NCBI RefSeq assembly: GCF_008085905.1
Contig: NZ_VSFF01000004.1
Coordinates: 62,001 to 126,000, forward strand
Direction of reading: 5' to 3'
From: Actinomadura syzygii
GTDB taxonomy: Bacteria; Actinomycetota; Actinomycetes; Streptosporangiales; Streptosporangiaceae
DNA length: 64,000 nucleotides
Below are positions 34,350-42,695 of the stretch, in pieces (the stretch's first letter is position 1; each line of letters begins with the position of its first letter). A program made the position numbers and the translations under genes. The notes beneath the pieces were generated by a model. The model saw nothing but the letters and a program-made list of their open reading frames with translations, was not told where the DNA came from and did no database searches.

Positions 34350-35210
34350 TCAGTTCGCGGCGATCAGCCCCCGGCGGGCCATCAGCGCTTCGAGCCGCTC
34401 CTGCGTGCCCGTTCCGGGACGCGGGTTGTTCAGCACCAGGAGCTGCCCCGGACGGTCGGCGAGCGGCAGCAGCGTCCCCTCGAAAACGAGCTCGCCCACC
34501 TCCGGATGCCTGATCGCCTTGACCGCCTGCGCGGGCGCGCTCACCTCGTGGCGCGGCCACAGCTCGGCGAACTCGGAGCTGACCGCGAGGAGGTCGTCGA
34601 CGATCCGGGCGAACTCGGGGTCGTCGGGGAAGCGCGCGGCGTCGGCGCGGAACCGGGCGACGACGCCCGGCGCCGCCGCCACCCAGTGCGCGTGCACCGA
34701 CCGGTACCGGACGTTCGTGAAGAACGTGACGAGGCAGTTGTGGTCGACGTCGCCGTACCCGAACACCTCGCGCGCCGCGTCGTTGATCGCAACGAAGTTC
34801 CAGTGCCGGTCGCGGACGTAGGCGGGGCGCGGCGACCAGGCGTCCAAAATCCGGCGCAGCTCCGGCGTGATCGGGACGGCCGGGCCGGCCTCCGCCTGCG
34901 GCGGGTTCAGCCCGGCGAGCAGGTACAGGTGCTCGCGTTCGGCGCGGTCGAGGCGGAGGGCGCGGGCGACCGCGTCCAGCACGTCCCCGGACACCTTGAT
35001 GTCGCGGCCCTGCTCCAGCCACGTGTACCAGGAGACCCCGACCCCGGCGAGCACCGCGACCTCCTCGCGGCGCAGTCCCGGCGTCCGGCGGCGGCCGCCG
35101 TCCGGCATGCCGACGTCGGCGGGGGCGAGCCGGGCGCGGCGGGTCCGCAGGAAGTCGCGCAGTTCCTCGTGGCGGCGGCCGGGAGCGGAGGCTGAGGCTG
35201 GACTGGCCAT
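34350..35210 (-). CDS. XRE family regulator with MmyB-like ligand-binding domain
   Basis: A 286-residue regulator. The N-terminal HTH covers LRDFLRTRRARLAP, RRTPGLRREEVAVLAGVGVSWYTWLEQGRDIKVSGDVLDAVARAL. The C-terminal part starts with LRRILDAWSPRPAYVRDRHWNFVAINDAAREVFG and follows the PAS-like MmyB domain pattern, which binds fatty-acid-like ligands in the structurally known member. Genes of this type usually sit beside the oxidoreductase they regulate; here that is the aldo-keto/quinone reductase operon downstream. Confidence 0.9.
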   Translation of the reverse strand: MASPASASAPGRRHEELRDFLRTRRARLAPADVGMPDGGRRRTPGLRREEVAVLAGVGVSWYTWLEQGRDIKVSGDVLDAVARALRLDRAEREHLYLLAGLNPPQAEAGPAVPITPELRRILDAWSPRPAYVRDRHWNFVAINDAAREVFGYGDVDHNCLVTFFTNVRYRSVHAHWVAAAPGVVARFRADAARFPDDPEFARIVDDLLAVSSEFAELWPRHEVSAPAQAVKAIRHPEVGELVFEGTLLPLADRPGQLLVLNNPRPGTGTQERLEALMARRGLIAAN

Positions 35211-35247
35211 GCCGTCAACGATAACCGCCGCTCCCGAACGACCACGG

Positions 35248-36138
35248 CTATCGGACGGCCGCCTCCGCCCGGAGGAGGTCGGTGACGCGGATGAACCCGT
35301 CGGTGCCGTGGCCCGTCCCGATGACGCGGCGGGCCAGGCCCTCGACGGCGCGCATCACGCCCGAGTCGATCCCGTGCCCCTCGGACGTGTCGATGATGTG
35401 CGCCATGGACGACGCCGCCGAGGTGATCGGGTTGCTCTCGCCCGAGTAGTCGCCGCCGTCCACGCCGTCCGCGAGCTCCTCGAAGATCGGCGGGAGGATC
35501 GCGCCGATGCCCGTGGCGAACGGGGCCAGCTCGCGGGCGGTGATCCCCTCCGCCCGCGCCACCGCGAGGGCGTGCGCGTAGCCCGCCATCGCGGTCCAGA
35601 AGACGTCCAGCAGCGCGATCTCGTACGCGGCGGCGCGGCCGGGGTCCTCGCCCAGGTGGGTGTGGGAACCGCCGAGCGCCTCCAGCGCCGGGTGATGCTC
35701 CCGGTAGAGGTCCTTCGGGCCGCTGTGGAGGAAGACGGCGTCCGGCGTTCCGATGGTGCCGATCGGCGTCATGATCGCGCCGTCCAGGTAGCGGACGCCG
35801 TGGACGGACGCCCAGTCGGCGGTGTCACGGGCCTTGGCGGGGGTGCTCGCGGAGAGGTTCGCCACCGTGCGCCCCTTGAGCGCGCTGGTCACCGCCTCGC
35901 GCCGCAGTACCGAGCCCACCGCCTCTTGGTCCACGACGCACACCACGGTCAGTTCGCTGGCGGCGGCCGCCTCCTCGGGCGACTCGGCGCGGACCGCGCC
36001 CAGTTCGACGAGTTCGCCGTCCCGGCCAGGGGTCCGGTTCCAGGCGGTGGTCCGCAGCCCGGCGCGGACGAAGGCGCCCGCCAAGGCGCGCCCCATCGGG
36101 CCGAGGCCGATCACGGTGACGGCAGACTGATCGGACAT
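35248..36138 (-). CDS. NAD(P)-binding imine-reductase-like oxidoreductase
   Basis: A 296-residue protein with the motifs TVIGLGPMGRALAGAFV, TTAWNRTPGR, NLSASTPAKARDTADWA, YLDGAIMTPIGTIGTPDAVFLHSG and the interdomain helix AAAYEIALLDVFWTAMAGYAHALAV, where Tyr-Glu replaces the His-Asp of the paralog at 19919. It diverges from an HxlR regulator 47 bp away. The same gene pair design occurs at 19490-20809, so these are two diverged copies of one regulatory unit. Substrate unknown. Confidence 0.8.
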   Translation of the reverse strand: MSDQSAVTVIGLGPMGRALAGAFVRAGLRTTAWNRTPGRDGELVELGAVRAESPEEAAAASELTVVCVVDQEAVGSVLRREAVTSALKGRTVANLSASTPAKARDTADWASVHGVRYLDGAIMTPIGTIGTPDAVFLHSGPKDLYREHHPALEALGGSHTHLGEDPGRAAAYEIALLDVFWTAMAGYAHALAVARAEGITARELAPFATGIGAILPPIFEELADGVDGGDYSGESNPITSAASSMAHIIDTSEGHGIDSGVMRAVEGLARRVIGTGHGTDGFIRVTDLLRAEAAVR

Positions 36139-36185
36139 CGATTAACCTCCATAAAAGAATCTACGAAGCGGCAAATGGGAATTCG

Positions 36186-36536
36186 ATGACGCGCAAGCAG
36201 GCTCAGGAGACCGGCGTCTGCGGGGTGACCGCCGCGATCGCCGTGATCGACGGCAAATGGAAGACCGCCCTGCTCTGGCTGCTGGAGGACCGCCCGTACC
36301 GTCCCGGCGAGCTGCGCCGGAGGCTTCCGGGGCTCAGCGAGAAGGTGCTGACCCAGGCGCTCCGCGAAATGGAGGACGACGGCCTCGTGCACCGCGAGGT
36401 GCACGATGGGTTGCCGCTGAAGACGGTGTACTCCCTGACCGGGTTCGGCCGCGACCTCTCCGAGGCATTGGCCCCGCTGTCCGACTGGGGTCACCGGCGG
36501 CTGGAGACGCTGACCGCCGCACAGCCGGTCAACTGA
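36186..36536 (+). CDS. HxlR family transcriptional regulator
   Basis: A 116-residue winged-helix protein with CGVTAAIAVIDGKWKTALLWLLEDRPYRPGELRRRLPGLSEKVLTQALREMEDDGLVHREV and a wing YSLTGFGRDL. A Cys precedes the first helix, as in the other copy in this window. It is divergent from the imine-reductase-like gene and so probably controls it. A GC-rich hairpin lies 25 bp after its stop. Confidence 0.9.
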   Translation: MTRKQAQETGVCGVTAAIAVIDGKWKTALLWLLEDRPYRPGELRRRLPGLSEKVLTQALREMEDDGLVHREVHDGLPLKTVYSLTGFGRDLSEALAPLSDWGHRRLETLTAAQPVN

Positions 36537-36560
36537 ACGCGCGCCACCTCCGTTCTCCCT

Positions 36561-36586
36561 GGTGGGCGGCCGGTTCGCCGCCCACC
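36561..36586. terminator. GC-rich hairpin between convergent genes
   Basis: A perfect 10-bp inverted repeat (GGTGGGCGGC/GCCGCCCACC) with a 6-nt loop, 25 bp after the HxlR gene and 69 bp before the end of the convergent acyl-CoA dehydrogenase gene. Confidence 0.6.
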
Positions 36587-36620
36587 ACCCACCTTCGCCC
36601 CATCGGCGCATCCAGCCAAG

Positions 36621-36640
36621 TACCCACAAAAAAGTGGGTA
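36621..36640. terminator. Short A-loop hairpin
   Basis: TACCCAC and GTGGGTA flank six A residues. It is a 7-bp stem close to the 3' end of the acyl-CoA dehydrogenase gene. It could help termination on the minus strand or be an operator; the function is not clear. Confidence 0.4.
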
Positions 36641-36654
36641 TCGCGGAGGGTCCG

Positions 36655-37830
36655 TCAGCCCTCCAGGAGGCGGCGGCCGATGATCATTTTCTGGATGTCG
36701 GCGGTGCCCTCGCCGATCAGCAGCATCGGGGCCTCACGATAGAGGCGCTCGATCTCGTACTCCGTGGAGTAGGCGTAGCCGCCGTGGATGCGGAACGCGT
36801 CCTCGACGACCTCCTTGCAGTATTCGCTCGCCAGGTACTTCGCCATCCCGGCCTCCAGGTCGTTGCGCTCGCCCGCGTCCTTGCGGCGCGCCGCCATCAC
36901 CGTCATCTGGTGCGCGGCCTCGACCTTCGTCGCCATCTCGGCGAGGCGGAACAGCACGGCCTGGTGGTCGGCGATCGGGCGGCCGAACGTCTCGCGCTGC
37001 CGCGCGTAGCCGAGGGCCAGCTCGTAGGCGCGGCGGGCGACCCCGCAGGCGCGGGCGGCGACGTTGACGCGGCCGACCTCGACGCCGTCCATCATCTGGT
37101 AGAAGCCGCGACCGGGCGTCCCGCCGAGTATCCGCGCTGATGGGACGCGGTAGCCGTCGAAGATCAGCTCGGTGGTGTCGACGCCCTTGTAGCCCATCTT
37201 GTCGATCTTGCCGGGGATGGTCAGCCCCGGCTCGACCTCCCCGAACCCGGGCGTCTTGTCGACGAGGAACGTGGTCATGCCGCGGTGCCCGGCGTCCGGG
37301 TCGGTCTTGACGAGGACGGCGACCAGGTTCGCCGACCCGCCGTTCGTCACCCACATCTTCTGGCCGTCGATCACGTGGTGGTCACCGTCCGGGACGGCGC
37401 GCGTCGTGATCGCGGAGACGTCCGAGCCGCAGCCCGGCTCCGACATCGAGAACGCGCCCCGGATATCGCCCTCCGCCATTCTCGGCAGGTAATGCGATTT
37501 CTGCTCCGCGGTGCCGTGCTGGGCGATCATCCACGCGACGATGAAATGGGTGTTGACGATTCCGGAAATGCTCATCCAGCCGCGCGCCAATTCTTCGACG
37601 ACGAGCGCGTAGGTCAGCAGGGACTCGCCGAGCCCGCCGTGCTCCTCGCCGATCATCAGGCCGAACAGCCCGAGGTCGCGCATCCCGTCCACGATCGCGT
37701 GCGGATACTCGTCGGCACGTTCCAATTCGGCGGCGGCCGGGATGATCTCCTTGTCGGCGAACGCCCGGACGGTCGCGACGATCTCGCGCTGCTCGTCCGT
37801 CAGCCCGTGCGTCTGCTGCAGCCTGCTCAC
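36655..37830 (-). CDS. Acyl-CoA dehydrogenase
   Basis: A 391-residue flavoprotein. Typical blocks are GLFGLMIGEEHGGLG, GAFSMSEPGCGSDVSAITTRAV (FAD/acyl binding), GQKMWVTNGGSANL, ARQRETFGRPIADHQAVLF and IHGGYAYSTEYEIERLYREAPMLLIGEGTADIQK. The Glu in STEYEIER is at the usual catalytic-base position of short/medium-chain enzymes. It starts with GTG at 37830. It is oriented with the glpK remnant upstream and lies between the two halves of the steroid regulon, so a role in side-chain or ring-fragment oxidation is possible. No KstR2-like operator is seen before it. Confidence 0.88.
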   Translation of the reverse strand: MSRLQQTHGLTDEQREIVATVRAFADKEIIPAAAELERADEYPHAIVDGMRDLGLFGLMIGEEHGGLGESLLTYALVVEELARGWMSISGIVNTHFIVAWMIAQHGTAEQKSHYLPRMAEGDIRGAFSMSEPGCGSDVSAITTRAVPDGDHHVIDGQKMWVTNGGSANLVAVLVKTDPDAGHRGMTTFLVDKTPGFGEVEPGLTIPGKIDKMGYKGVDTTELIFDGYRVPSARILGGTPGRGFYQMMDGVEVGRVNVAARACGVARRAYELALGYARQRETFGRPIADHQAVLFRLAEMATKVEAAHQMTVMAARRKDAGERNDLEAGMAKYLASEYCKEVVEDAFRIHGGYAYSTEYEIERLYREAPMLLIGEGTADIQKMIIGRRLLEG

Positions 37831-37867
37831 TCAGATTCCCTTTCGCGAAGCGCGTATCGCGCCGCTT

Positions 37868-38308
37868 CTACGGCCGCGCGGCCGGGTCCTCGCCCGCGCG
37901 GATCCAGTCGAACGTGCGCTCCGTGACGTGCACGCCGCCGTCGACGCCGCCGCTCAGGTTCCAGATCAGCCAGCTCTCCATCGTGCCGAACAGCACCTCG
38001 CCGCGCTCGGCCCGCGCCCGCAGGCCGGGCGTGTGGTCGAGCAGCCGGCGGACGCGCGGCGCCGAGAAGTACGTCACGATCGGCAGGCCGCTGCGCTCGG
38101 TGACCACCGCCGCGCCGGGGGCGCGGTTCAGCTCGTCCACGAGCGCGCCGGTGCGCATGTCCTGCCAGACGATAGCGCGGCCGATCGGGACGCCGGTCAG
38201 CCGGTCCCGCAGGACGGTCGTCTCGCGCTGGTTCGCGATCCCCACCGCCGCTATCTGCGACGTCGTCGCGTCCGCCCGCGCCAGCGCCTCCGGCGCCACC
38301 CGCTCAAC
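37868..38308 (-). pseudogene. glpK: Glycerol kinase remnant
   Basis: About 147 codons match the first domain of glycerol kinases: IAAVGIANQRETTVL, GRAIVWQDMRTGALVDELN, SGLPIVTYFSAPRVRRLLDHTPGL and VLFGTMESWLIWNLSGG followed by DGGVHVT. The very N-terminal phosphate loop (DQGTTSTR) is missing, and after HVT the frame stops within 20 codons, so the whole second ATPase domain is absent. Catalytic activity is impossible. It is divergent from glpD, 136 bp away, consistent with decay of an old glpK-glpD locus. A full-length kinase may be encoded elsewhere. Confidence 0.75.
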
Positions 38309-38444
38309 CTGGGACGACGACCAGCGCCAAAGCGTCCTTTCGCCGGGCCGCGGCGTGCTGTTGTCCGGGACGTTCGTCCGGGGACGGCTCGCCGCAACCC
38401 GGCCGACCGACACTCGTGACGGACCTCTTCTCGGGAGCATCGCA

Positions 38445-40115
38445 GTGACATCCGTAGCCCTCGGACCGCTCTACCGCGCGGACGCCGTGCGCGCCCTCAC
38501 GGAGACGGAGTTCGACGTCCTGGTCGTCGGCGGCGGGATCGTCGGCGCGGGGGCGGCGCTCGACGCGATCTCGCGGGGCCTGTCCGTCGCGCTGGTGGAG
38601 GCGCGGGACTGGGCGGCCGGGACGTCCGGCCGGTCGAGCAAGCTGATCCACGGCGGGCTGCGCTACCTGGAGCGGCGCGACTTCGGGCTCGTCCGGGAGG
38701 CGCTGCGGGAGCGCGGTCTGCTGCTGAACCGGCTCGCGCCGCATCTGGTGCGTCCCGTCCCGTTCCTCTATCCGCTGCGCGGGCGCGTGTGGGAGCGGGC
38801 GTACGTGGGCGCGGGCGTCACCCTGTACGACTCGATGGGCGGGGCGCGGGCGCTCCCCCGGCACCGGCAGTTGACCCGGCGCGGCGCGCTGCGGGCCGCG
38901 CCCGCGCTGCGCCGGGACGCCCTCGTCGGCGCGATCCAGTACTACGACGCGCAGGTGGACGACGCCCGCTACACGATGACGGTCGTCCGCACCGCCGCCC
39001 GGTACGGCGCGAAGGCCGTCACGCGCGCCGAGGTGACCGGGTTCCTGCGCGAGGGCGAGCGAGTGACGGGCGCGCGCGTCCTCGACCTGGAGGACGGACG
39101 GGAGATCGCCGTCCGCGCCCGCCGCGTCGTCTGCGCGACCGGCGTGTGGACGGACGGCGCCCAAGCCATGACCGGCTCCCGCGCCGCGTTCGGGGTGCGG
39201 GCGTCCAAGGGCGTCCACCTGGTGGTGCCGCGCGACCGCATCCCGATGGACACCGGGGTGATCACGCGGACGTCCAGGAGCGTGCTGTTCATCATCCCGT
39301 GGGGACGGCACTGGCTCATCGGCACGACCGACACCCCGCACGACGACGGCCCCGACGAAGCCGTGGCCGACCACACCGACGTCGCCTACCTGCTCGATCA
39401 GGCGAACGCCGTCCTGCGCACCCCGCTGACCCGCGACGACGTCGAGGGCGTGTACGCGGGGCTGCGGCCGCTGCTGTCCGCCGAGGCGGACGACACGACC
39501 CGGATGTCGCGCGAACACGCCGTCGCCGAGCCCGTGCCCGGTCTCGTCGTCGTGACCGGCGGCAAGTTCACCACCTACCGGGTGATGGCGCGGGACGCGG
39601 TGGACGCCGTCGCCGCGAGCCTGGACGACGCCGTCCCCGAGTCGGTCACCGCACGCCTCCCGCTCCTCGGCGCGGTCGGGTTCGAGGTGCTGTGGAACGA
39701 GCGGCGGCGGCTGGCCGCCGCGTCCGGCCTGCACGTCGCGCGCGTCGAGCACCTGCTGCGCCGGTACGGGACGTGCGCGCGGGAGGTCCTGGACCTGGTC
39801 GCGGACGACCCGGCGCTCGCCGCCCCCATCCCCGGCGCGGACGACTACCTGTGCGCGGAGGCCGTCTACGCGGCGACCCACGAGGGCGCCCTGCACCTGG
39901 AGGACGTCCTGGCCCGGCGGTTGCGGGTCTCGATCGAGGAATGGGACGGCGGCGTCGCGGCCGCCGCCCACGTCGCCCGCCTCCTCGCGGACCGGCTCGG
40001 CTGGAGCGAGGACGACGTGGCCGACGAGATCAAGCGGTACGTCCTCCAGATCACGGCGGAGCGGCGCGGCGGCCCGGCCGTCGCCGAGCCCGAACCGCCC
40101 CTCACCGCCGTCTAG
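38445..40115 (+). CDS. glpD: Glycerol-3-phosphate dehydrogenase (FAD-dependent)
   Basis: A 556-residue flavoprotein that oxidises glycerol-3-phosphate to dihydroxyacetone phosphate and feeds electrons to quinone. The FAD motif FDVLVVGGGIVGAGAALDAISRG is at residue ~22. Then come GTSGRSSKLIHGGLRYLE (family signature), YYDAQVDDARYTMTVVRTAARYGA, GVRASKGVHLVVPRDRIP, FIIPWGRHWLIGTTDTPHD, VYAGLRPLL and VVTGGKFTTYRVMARDA, followed by the helical C-terminal domain. The start is GTG 38445, with GGGAG seven bases upstream. Its stop overlaps the convergent thiolase gene. The neighbouring glpK is only a remnant. Confidence 0.93.
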   Translation: MTSVALGPLYRADAVRALTETEFDVLVVGGGIVGAGAALDAISRGLSVALVEARDWAAGTSGRSSKLIHGGLRYLERRDFGLVREALRERGLLLNRLAPHLVRPVPFLYPLRGRVWERAYVGAGVTLYDSMGGARALPRHRQLTRRGALRAAPALRRDALVGAIQYYDAQVDDARYTMTVVRTAARYGAKAVTRAEVTGFLREGERVTGARVLDLEDGREIAVRARRVVCATGVWTDGAQAMTGSRAAFGVRASKGVHLVVPRDRIPMDTGVITRTSRSVLFIIPWGRHWLIGTTDTPHDDGPDEAVADHTDVAYLLDQANAVLRTPLTRDDVEGVYAGLRPLLSAEADDTTRMSREHAVAEPVPGLVVVTGGKFTTYRVMARDAVDAVAASLDDAVPESVTARLPLLGAVGFEVLWNERRRLAAASGLHVARVEHLLRRYGTCAREVLDLVADDPALAAPIPGADDYLCAEAVYAATHEGALHLEDVLARRLRVSIEEWDGGVAAAAHVARLLADRLGWSEDDVADEIKRYVLQITAERRGGPAVAEPEPPLTAV

Positions 40116-41266
40116 AGGCGTTCGAGGATGGTGACGTTGGCCTGGCCGCCGCCCTCGCACATCGTCTGGAGGCCGTAGCGCCCGCCGGTCCGCTCCAGTT
40201 CGTGCAGCAGCGTCGTCATGAGGCGGGCGCCGGTCGCGCCGAGCGGGTGGCCGAGGGCGATGGCGCCGCCGTTCGGGTTGACCTTCGCCGGGTCCGTGCC
40301 GGTCTCCTTCAGCCAGGCCAGCACGACGGACGCGAACGCCTCGTTGATCTCGACGGCGTCGATGTCGTCGATCGTCATGCCGGTCTTCTTGAAGGCGTAC
40401 GCCGTGGCCGGGATCGGCGCCGACAGCATCCGGATCGGGTCCTCGCCGCGCGCCGAGATGTGGTGGACGCGGGCACGCGGCGTGAGCCCGTGGTCCTTGA
40501 CGGCCCGCTCAGACGCGATGAGCAGCGCCGCCGCGCCGTCGGAGATCTGCGATGACAGCGCGGCGGTGAGCCGTCCGCCCTCGACCAGCGTCTTCAGCCC
40601 GGCCATCTTCTCCAGCGACGTGTCACGGCGCGGCCCCTCGTCCGCCGACACCCCCTCGTAGGCGACGATCTCGCGCTCGAACCGCCCCCCGTCGATCGCC
40701 CGGATCGCCCGCCGGTGCGACTCGTAGGCGAACTCCTCCATGTCCTCGCGGGAGATGTCCCAGTCACGCGCGATCATTTCGGCGCCGTTGAACTGGGAGA
40801 CCTCCGCGTCGCCGTAGCGGCGCGTCCAGCCGGTCGAGCCCAGGAACGGGCCCCGCGTGAACCCGAGCGGCTCGGCGGCGGTCATCGCGAACGCGATCGG
40901 GATCTGCGACATGTTCTGCACGCCGCCCGCCACGACCAGGTCGGACGTCCCGGCGAGGACGGCCTGCGCGGCGAAGTGCACGGCCTGCTGCGACGACCCG
41001 CACTGCCGGTCGACGGTGACGCCCGGCACCTCCTCGGGGAGCCCGGCGGCGAGCCAGCAGGTGCGGGCGATGTCCCCGGCCTGCGGGCCGACGGCGTCGA
41101 CGCAGCCGAACACGACGTCCTCCACCGCCGCCGGGTCGACCTTGGTGCGTTCCATCAGCGCGGTCAGCACGTGCGCGCCGAGGTCGGCGGGGTGCGCGCC
41201 GGACAGGCCGCCGCCGCGCCGCCCGACCGGAGCGCGGACCGCGTCGACGATGTAGGCCTCGGCCAT
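40112..41266 (-). CDS. fadA6: FadA6-type acetyl-CoA acetyltransferase (thiolase)
   Basis: A 384-residue thiolase. The acylation Cys is in VDRQCGSSQQAVHFAAQAV, and the other active-site motifs are GGAIALGHPLGATGARL and MCEGGGQANVTILERL (second Cys, near the C-terminus). It has the start MAEAYIVDAVRAPVGRRGGGL. It is the last gene of the minus-strand run fadE30-SDR-tetR-thiolase, which in mycobacteria is fadE30-ipdF-kstR2-fadA6. FadA6 is thought to cleave the final beta-keto CoA ester from steroid ring degradation. The 3' end overlaps glpD by 4 bp. Confidence 0.88.
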   Translation of the reverse strand: MAEAYIVDAVRAPVGRRGGGLSGAHPADLGAHVLTALMERTKVDPAAVEDVVFGCVDAVGPQAGDIARTCWLAAGLPEEVPGVTVDRQCGSSQQAVHFAAQAVLAGTSDLVVAGGVQNMSQIPIAFAMTAAEPLGFTRGPFLGSTGWTRRYGDAEVSQFNGAEMIARDWDISREDMEEFAYESHRRAIRAIDGGRFEREIVAYEGVSADEGPRRDTSLEKMAGLKTLVEGGRLTAALSSQISDGAAALLIASERAVKDHGLTPRARVHHISARGEDPIRMLSAPIPATAYAFKKTGMTIDDIDAVEINEAFASVVLAWLKETGTDPAKVNPNGGAIALGHPLGATGARLMTTLLHELERTGGRYGLQTMCEGGGQANVTILERL

Positions 41267-41288
41267 GGGACTCTCCTTCGTACGGGGG

Positions 41289-41906
41289 CTAGCCTGCCTC
41301 GATCCCCTCCAGGAACAGGGCGAGGTACTGCTTGGCGATGTCGTCGGAGGACAGCCGTCCGCCGCGCTTGTACCAGTTGGCGGCGACCCAGACGGTGTCG
41401 CGGATGAACCGGTAGACCAGGCCCGGGTCGAGGTCGGCGCGGAACGCGCCCTCCCGCACGCCGCGCTCCAGCAGCGCGAGCCACATCTCCTCGAACCGGC
41501 TCCGCGACTCGCGCAGGTAGGCGAACCGCTCGCTCGTCGCGAGGTGCTTCGACTCGTTCTGGTACAGCACGACGGCCGGGCGGTGCAGGTCGATCGTCCG
41601 GAACGACTCGACGACGATCCCTTCGAGCGTGTCGCGGGCGCTGAGCCCGGCCCCGAGGACGCGCTCGTAGGCGGCCCACATCTCGTCCAGGAAGGTCGAC
41701 AGGATCTCGTCGGCCATCGCCTCCTTGGAGTCGAAGTGGTAGTAGAGGCTGCCGCCGAGGATCCCGGCGGCGTCCGCGACCTGCCGGACGGTCGTCGCGG
41801 AGTAGCCCTGGGAGGCGAACACCTCGGCGGCCGTGGCGAGCAGCTCGGCCCGCCGCTCCGCGCGGGCGGCGGCGGTGCCCTCGGCGTCGCGCCGTCGTGG
41901 ACTCAT
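41289..41906 (-). CDS. kstR2: TetR family regulator, KstR2-like
   Basis: A 205-residue TetR repressor. The N-terminal HTH is LLATAAEVFASQGYSATTVRQVADAAGILGGSLYYHFDSKEAMADEIL. The ligand-binding domain continues with RTIDLHRPAVVLYQNESKHLATSERFAYLRE and WVAANWYKRGG. Its place between ipdF and fadA6 matches KstR2, the repressor of the HIP-catabolic regulon that is relieved by HIP-CoA. The gaps to its neighbours (12 and 22 bp) show it is co-transcribed with them, so it should be autoregulated through the operator at 43885-43898. Confidence 0.87.
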   Translation of the reverse strand: MSPRRRDAEGTAAARAERRAELLATAAEVFASQGYSATTVRQVADAAGILGGSLYYHFDSKEAMADEILSTFLDEMWAAYERVLGAGLSARDTLEGIVVESFRTIDLHRPAVVLYQNESKHLATSERFAYLRESRSRFEEMWLALLERGVREGAFRADLDPGLVYRFIRDTVWVAANWYKRGGRLSSDDIAKQYLALFLEGIEAG

Positions 41907-41918
41907 CGTGGATACGTC

Positions 41919-42695
41919 CTATGCGTGCTGTGAGGAGACGGAGACGACCTCGCCCGTCATGTACGAGGAGTAGTCGCTGGCCAGGAAGACGATAACGTTG
42001 GCCACCTCCCATGGTTCGGCGTGGCGGCCGAACGCCTCGCGGCGGGTCAAGTCGGCCAGGAGCTCCTCCGAGGTCACCTTGACCAGGTGCGGGTGCATGG
42101 CGAGGGACGGCGACACCGCGTTCACCCGGACGCCGAAGTCGGCCGCCTCCAGCGCGGAGCAGCGGGTGAGGGCCATGACCCCGGCCTTGGCGGCGGCGTA
42201 GTGCGACTGCCCGCGCTGCGCCCGCCAGCCGATCACCGAGGCGTTGTTGACGATCACGCCGGAGCCCTGGCCGCGCATGGCCCGCAGGGCGGCGCGGGTG
42301 CAGCGCATGGTGCCGGTGAGCGTGATGTCGAGGACGCGCCCCCACTGGTCGTCGGTCATGTCGACGAGGTCGGACGTCCCGCCGAGCCCGGCGTTGTTGA
42401 CGGCGACGTCGACGCGCCCGAAACGCTCCACGGCGAGCGCGTACAGGGCGGTGACCTGCTCCTCGGACGTGACGTCGCAGGCCAGCGCGGCGACCCGGTC
42501 GGCGCCGAACTCCTCCGCCAGTTCGAGGGCGGACGCGGCGAGCCGCCGCTCGTGCGCGTCGGAGAGCAGGACGCGGGCGCCCTCCTCCAGGCAGCGCCGC
42601 GCGGTCGCGCCGCCGATCCCGGCCCCGGCCGCCGCGGTGATCACGACGGTGCGGCCGTCGAGCAGCCCGTGCCCGGGGACGTAGCGGGGCGTCAT
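41919..42695 (-). CDS. ipdF: SDR family oxidoreductase, IpdF-like
   Basis: A 258-residue SDR that begins MTPRYVPGHGLLDGRTVVITAAAGAGIG. TAAAGAGIG replaces the usual TGxxxGxG, a feature of this subgroup. It has VNNAGLGG, VIVNNASVIGWRAQRGQSHYAAAKAGV (catalytic Ser/Tyr/Lys region) and VTSEELLADLTRREAFGRHAEPWEVANVIVFLASDYSSYMTGEVVSVSSQ. It resembles Rv3559c/IpdF, which acts on the 5-hydroxy group of HIP-derived CoA esters. It overlaps the upstream fadE30 stop by 4 bp and precedes the KstR2-like regulator. Confidence 0.85.
   Translation of the reverse strand: MTPRYVPGHGLLDGRTVVITAAAGAGIGGATARRCLEEGARVLLSDAHERRLAASALELAEEFGADRVAALACDVTSEEQVTALYALAVERFGRVDVAVNNAGLGGTSDLVDMTDDQWGRVLDITLTGTMRCTRAALRAMRGQGSGVIVNNASVIGWRAQRGQSHYAAAKAGVMALTRCSALEAADFGVRVNAVSPSLAMHPHLVKVTSEELLADLTRREAFGRHAEPWEVANVIVFLASDYSSYMTGEVVSVSSQHA

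Noticed and set aside
37868..38440. Functional glycerol kinase
   Set aside because: Lacks the N-terminal phosphate loop and the entire second domain.
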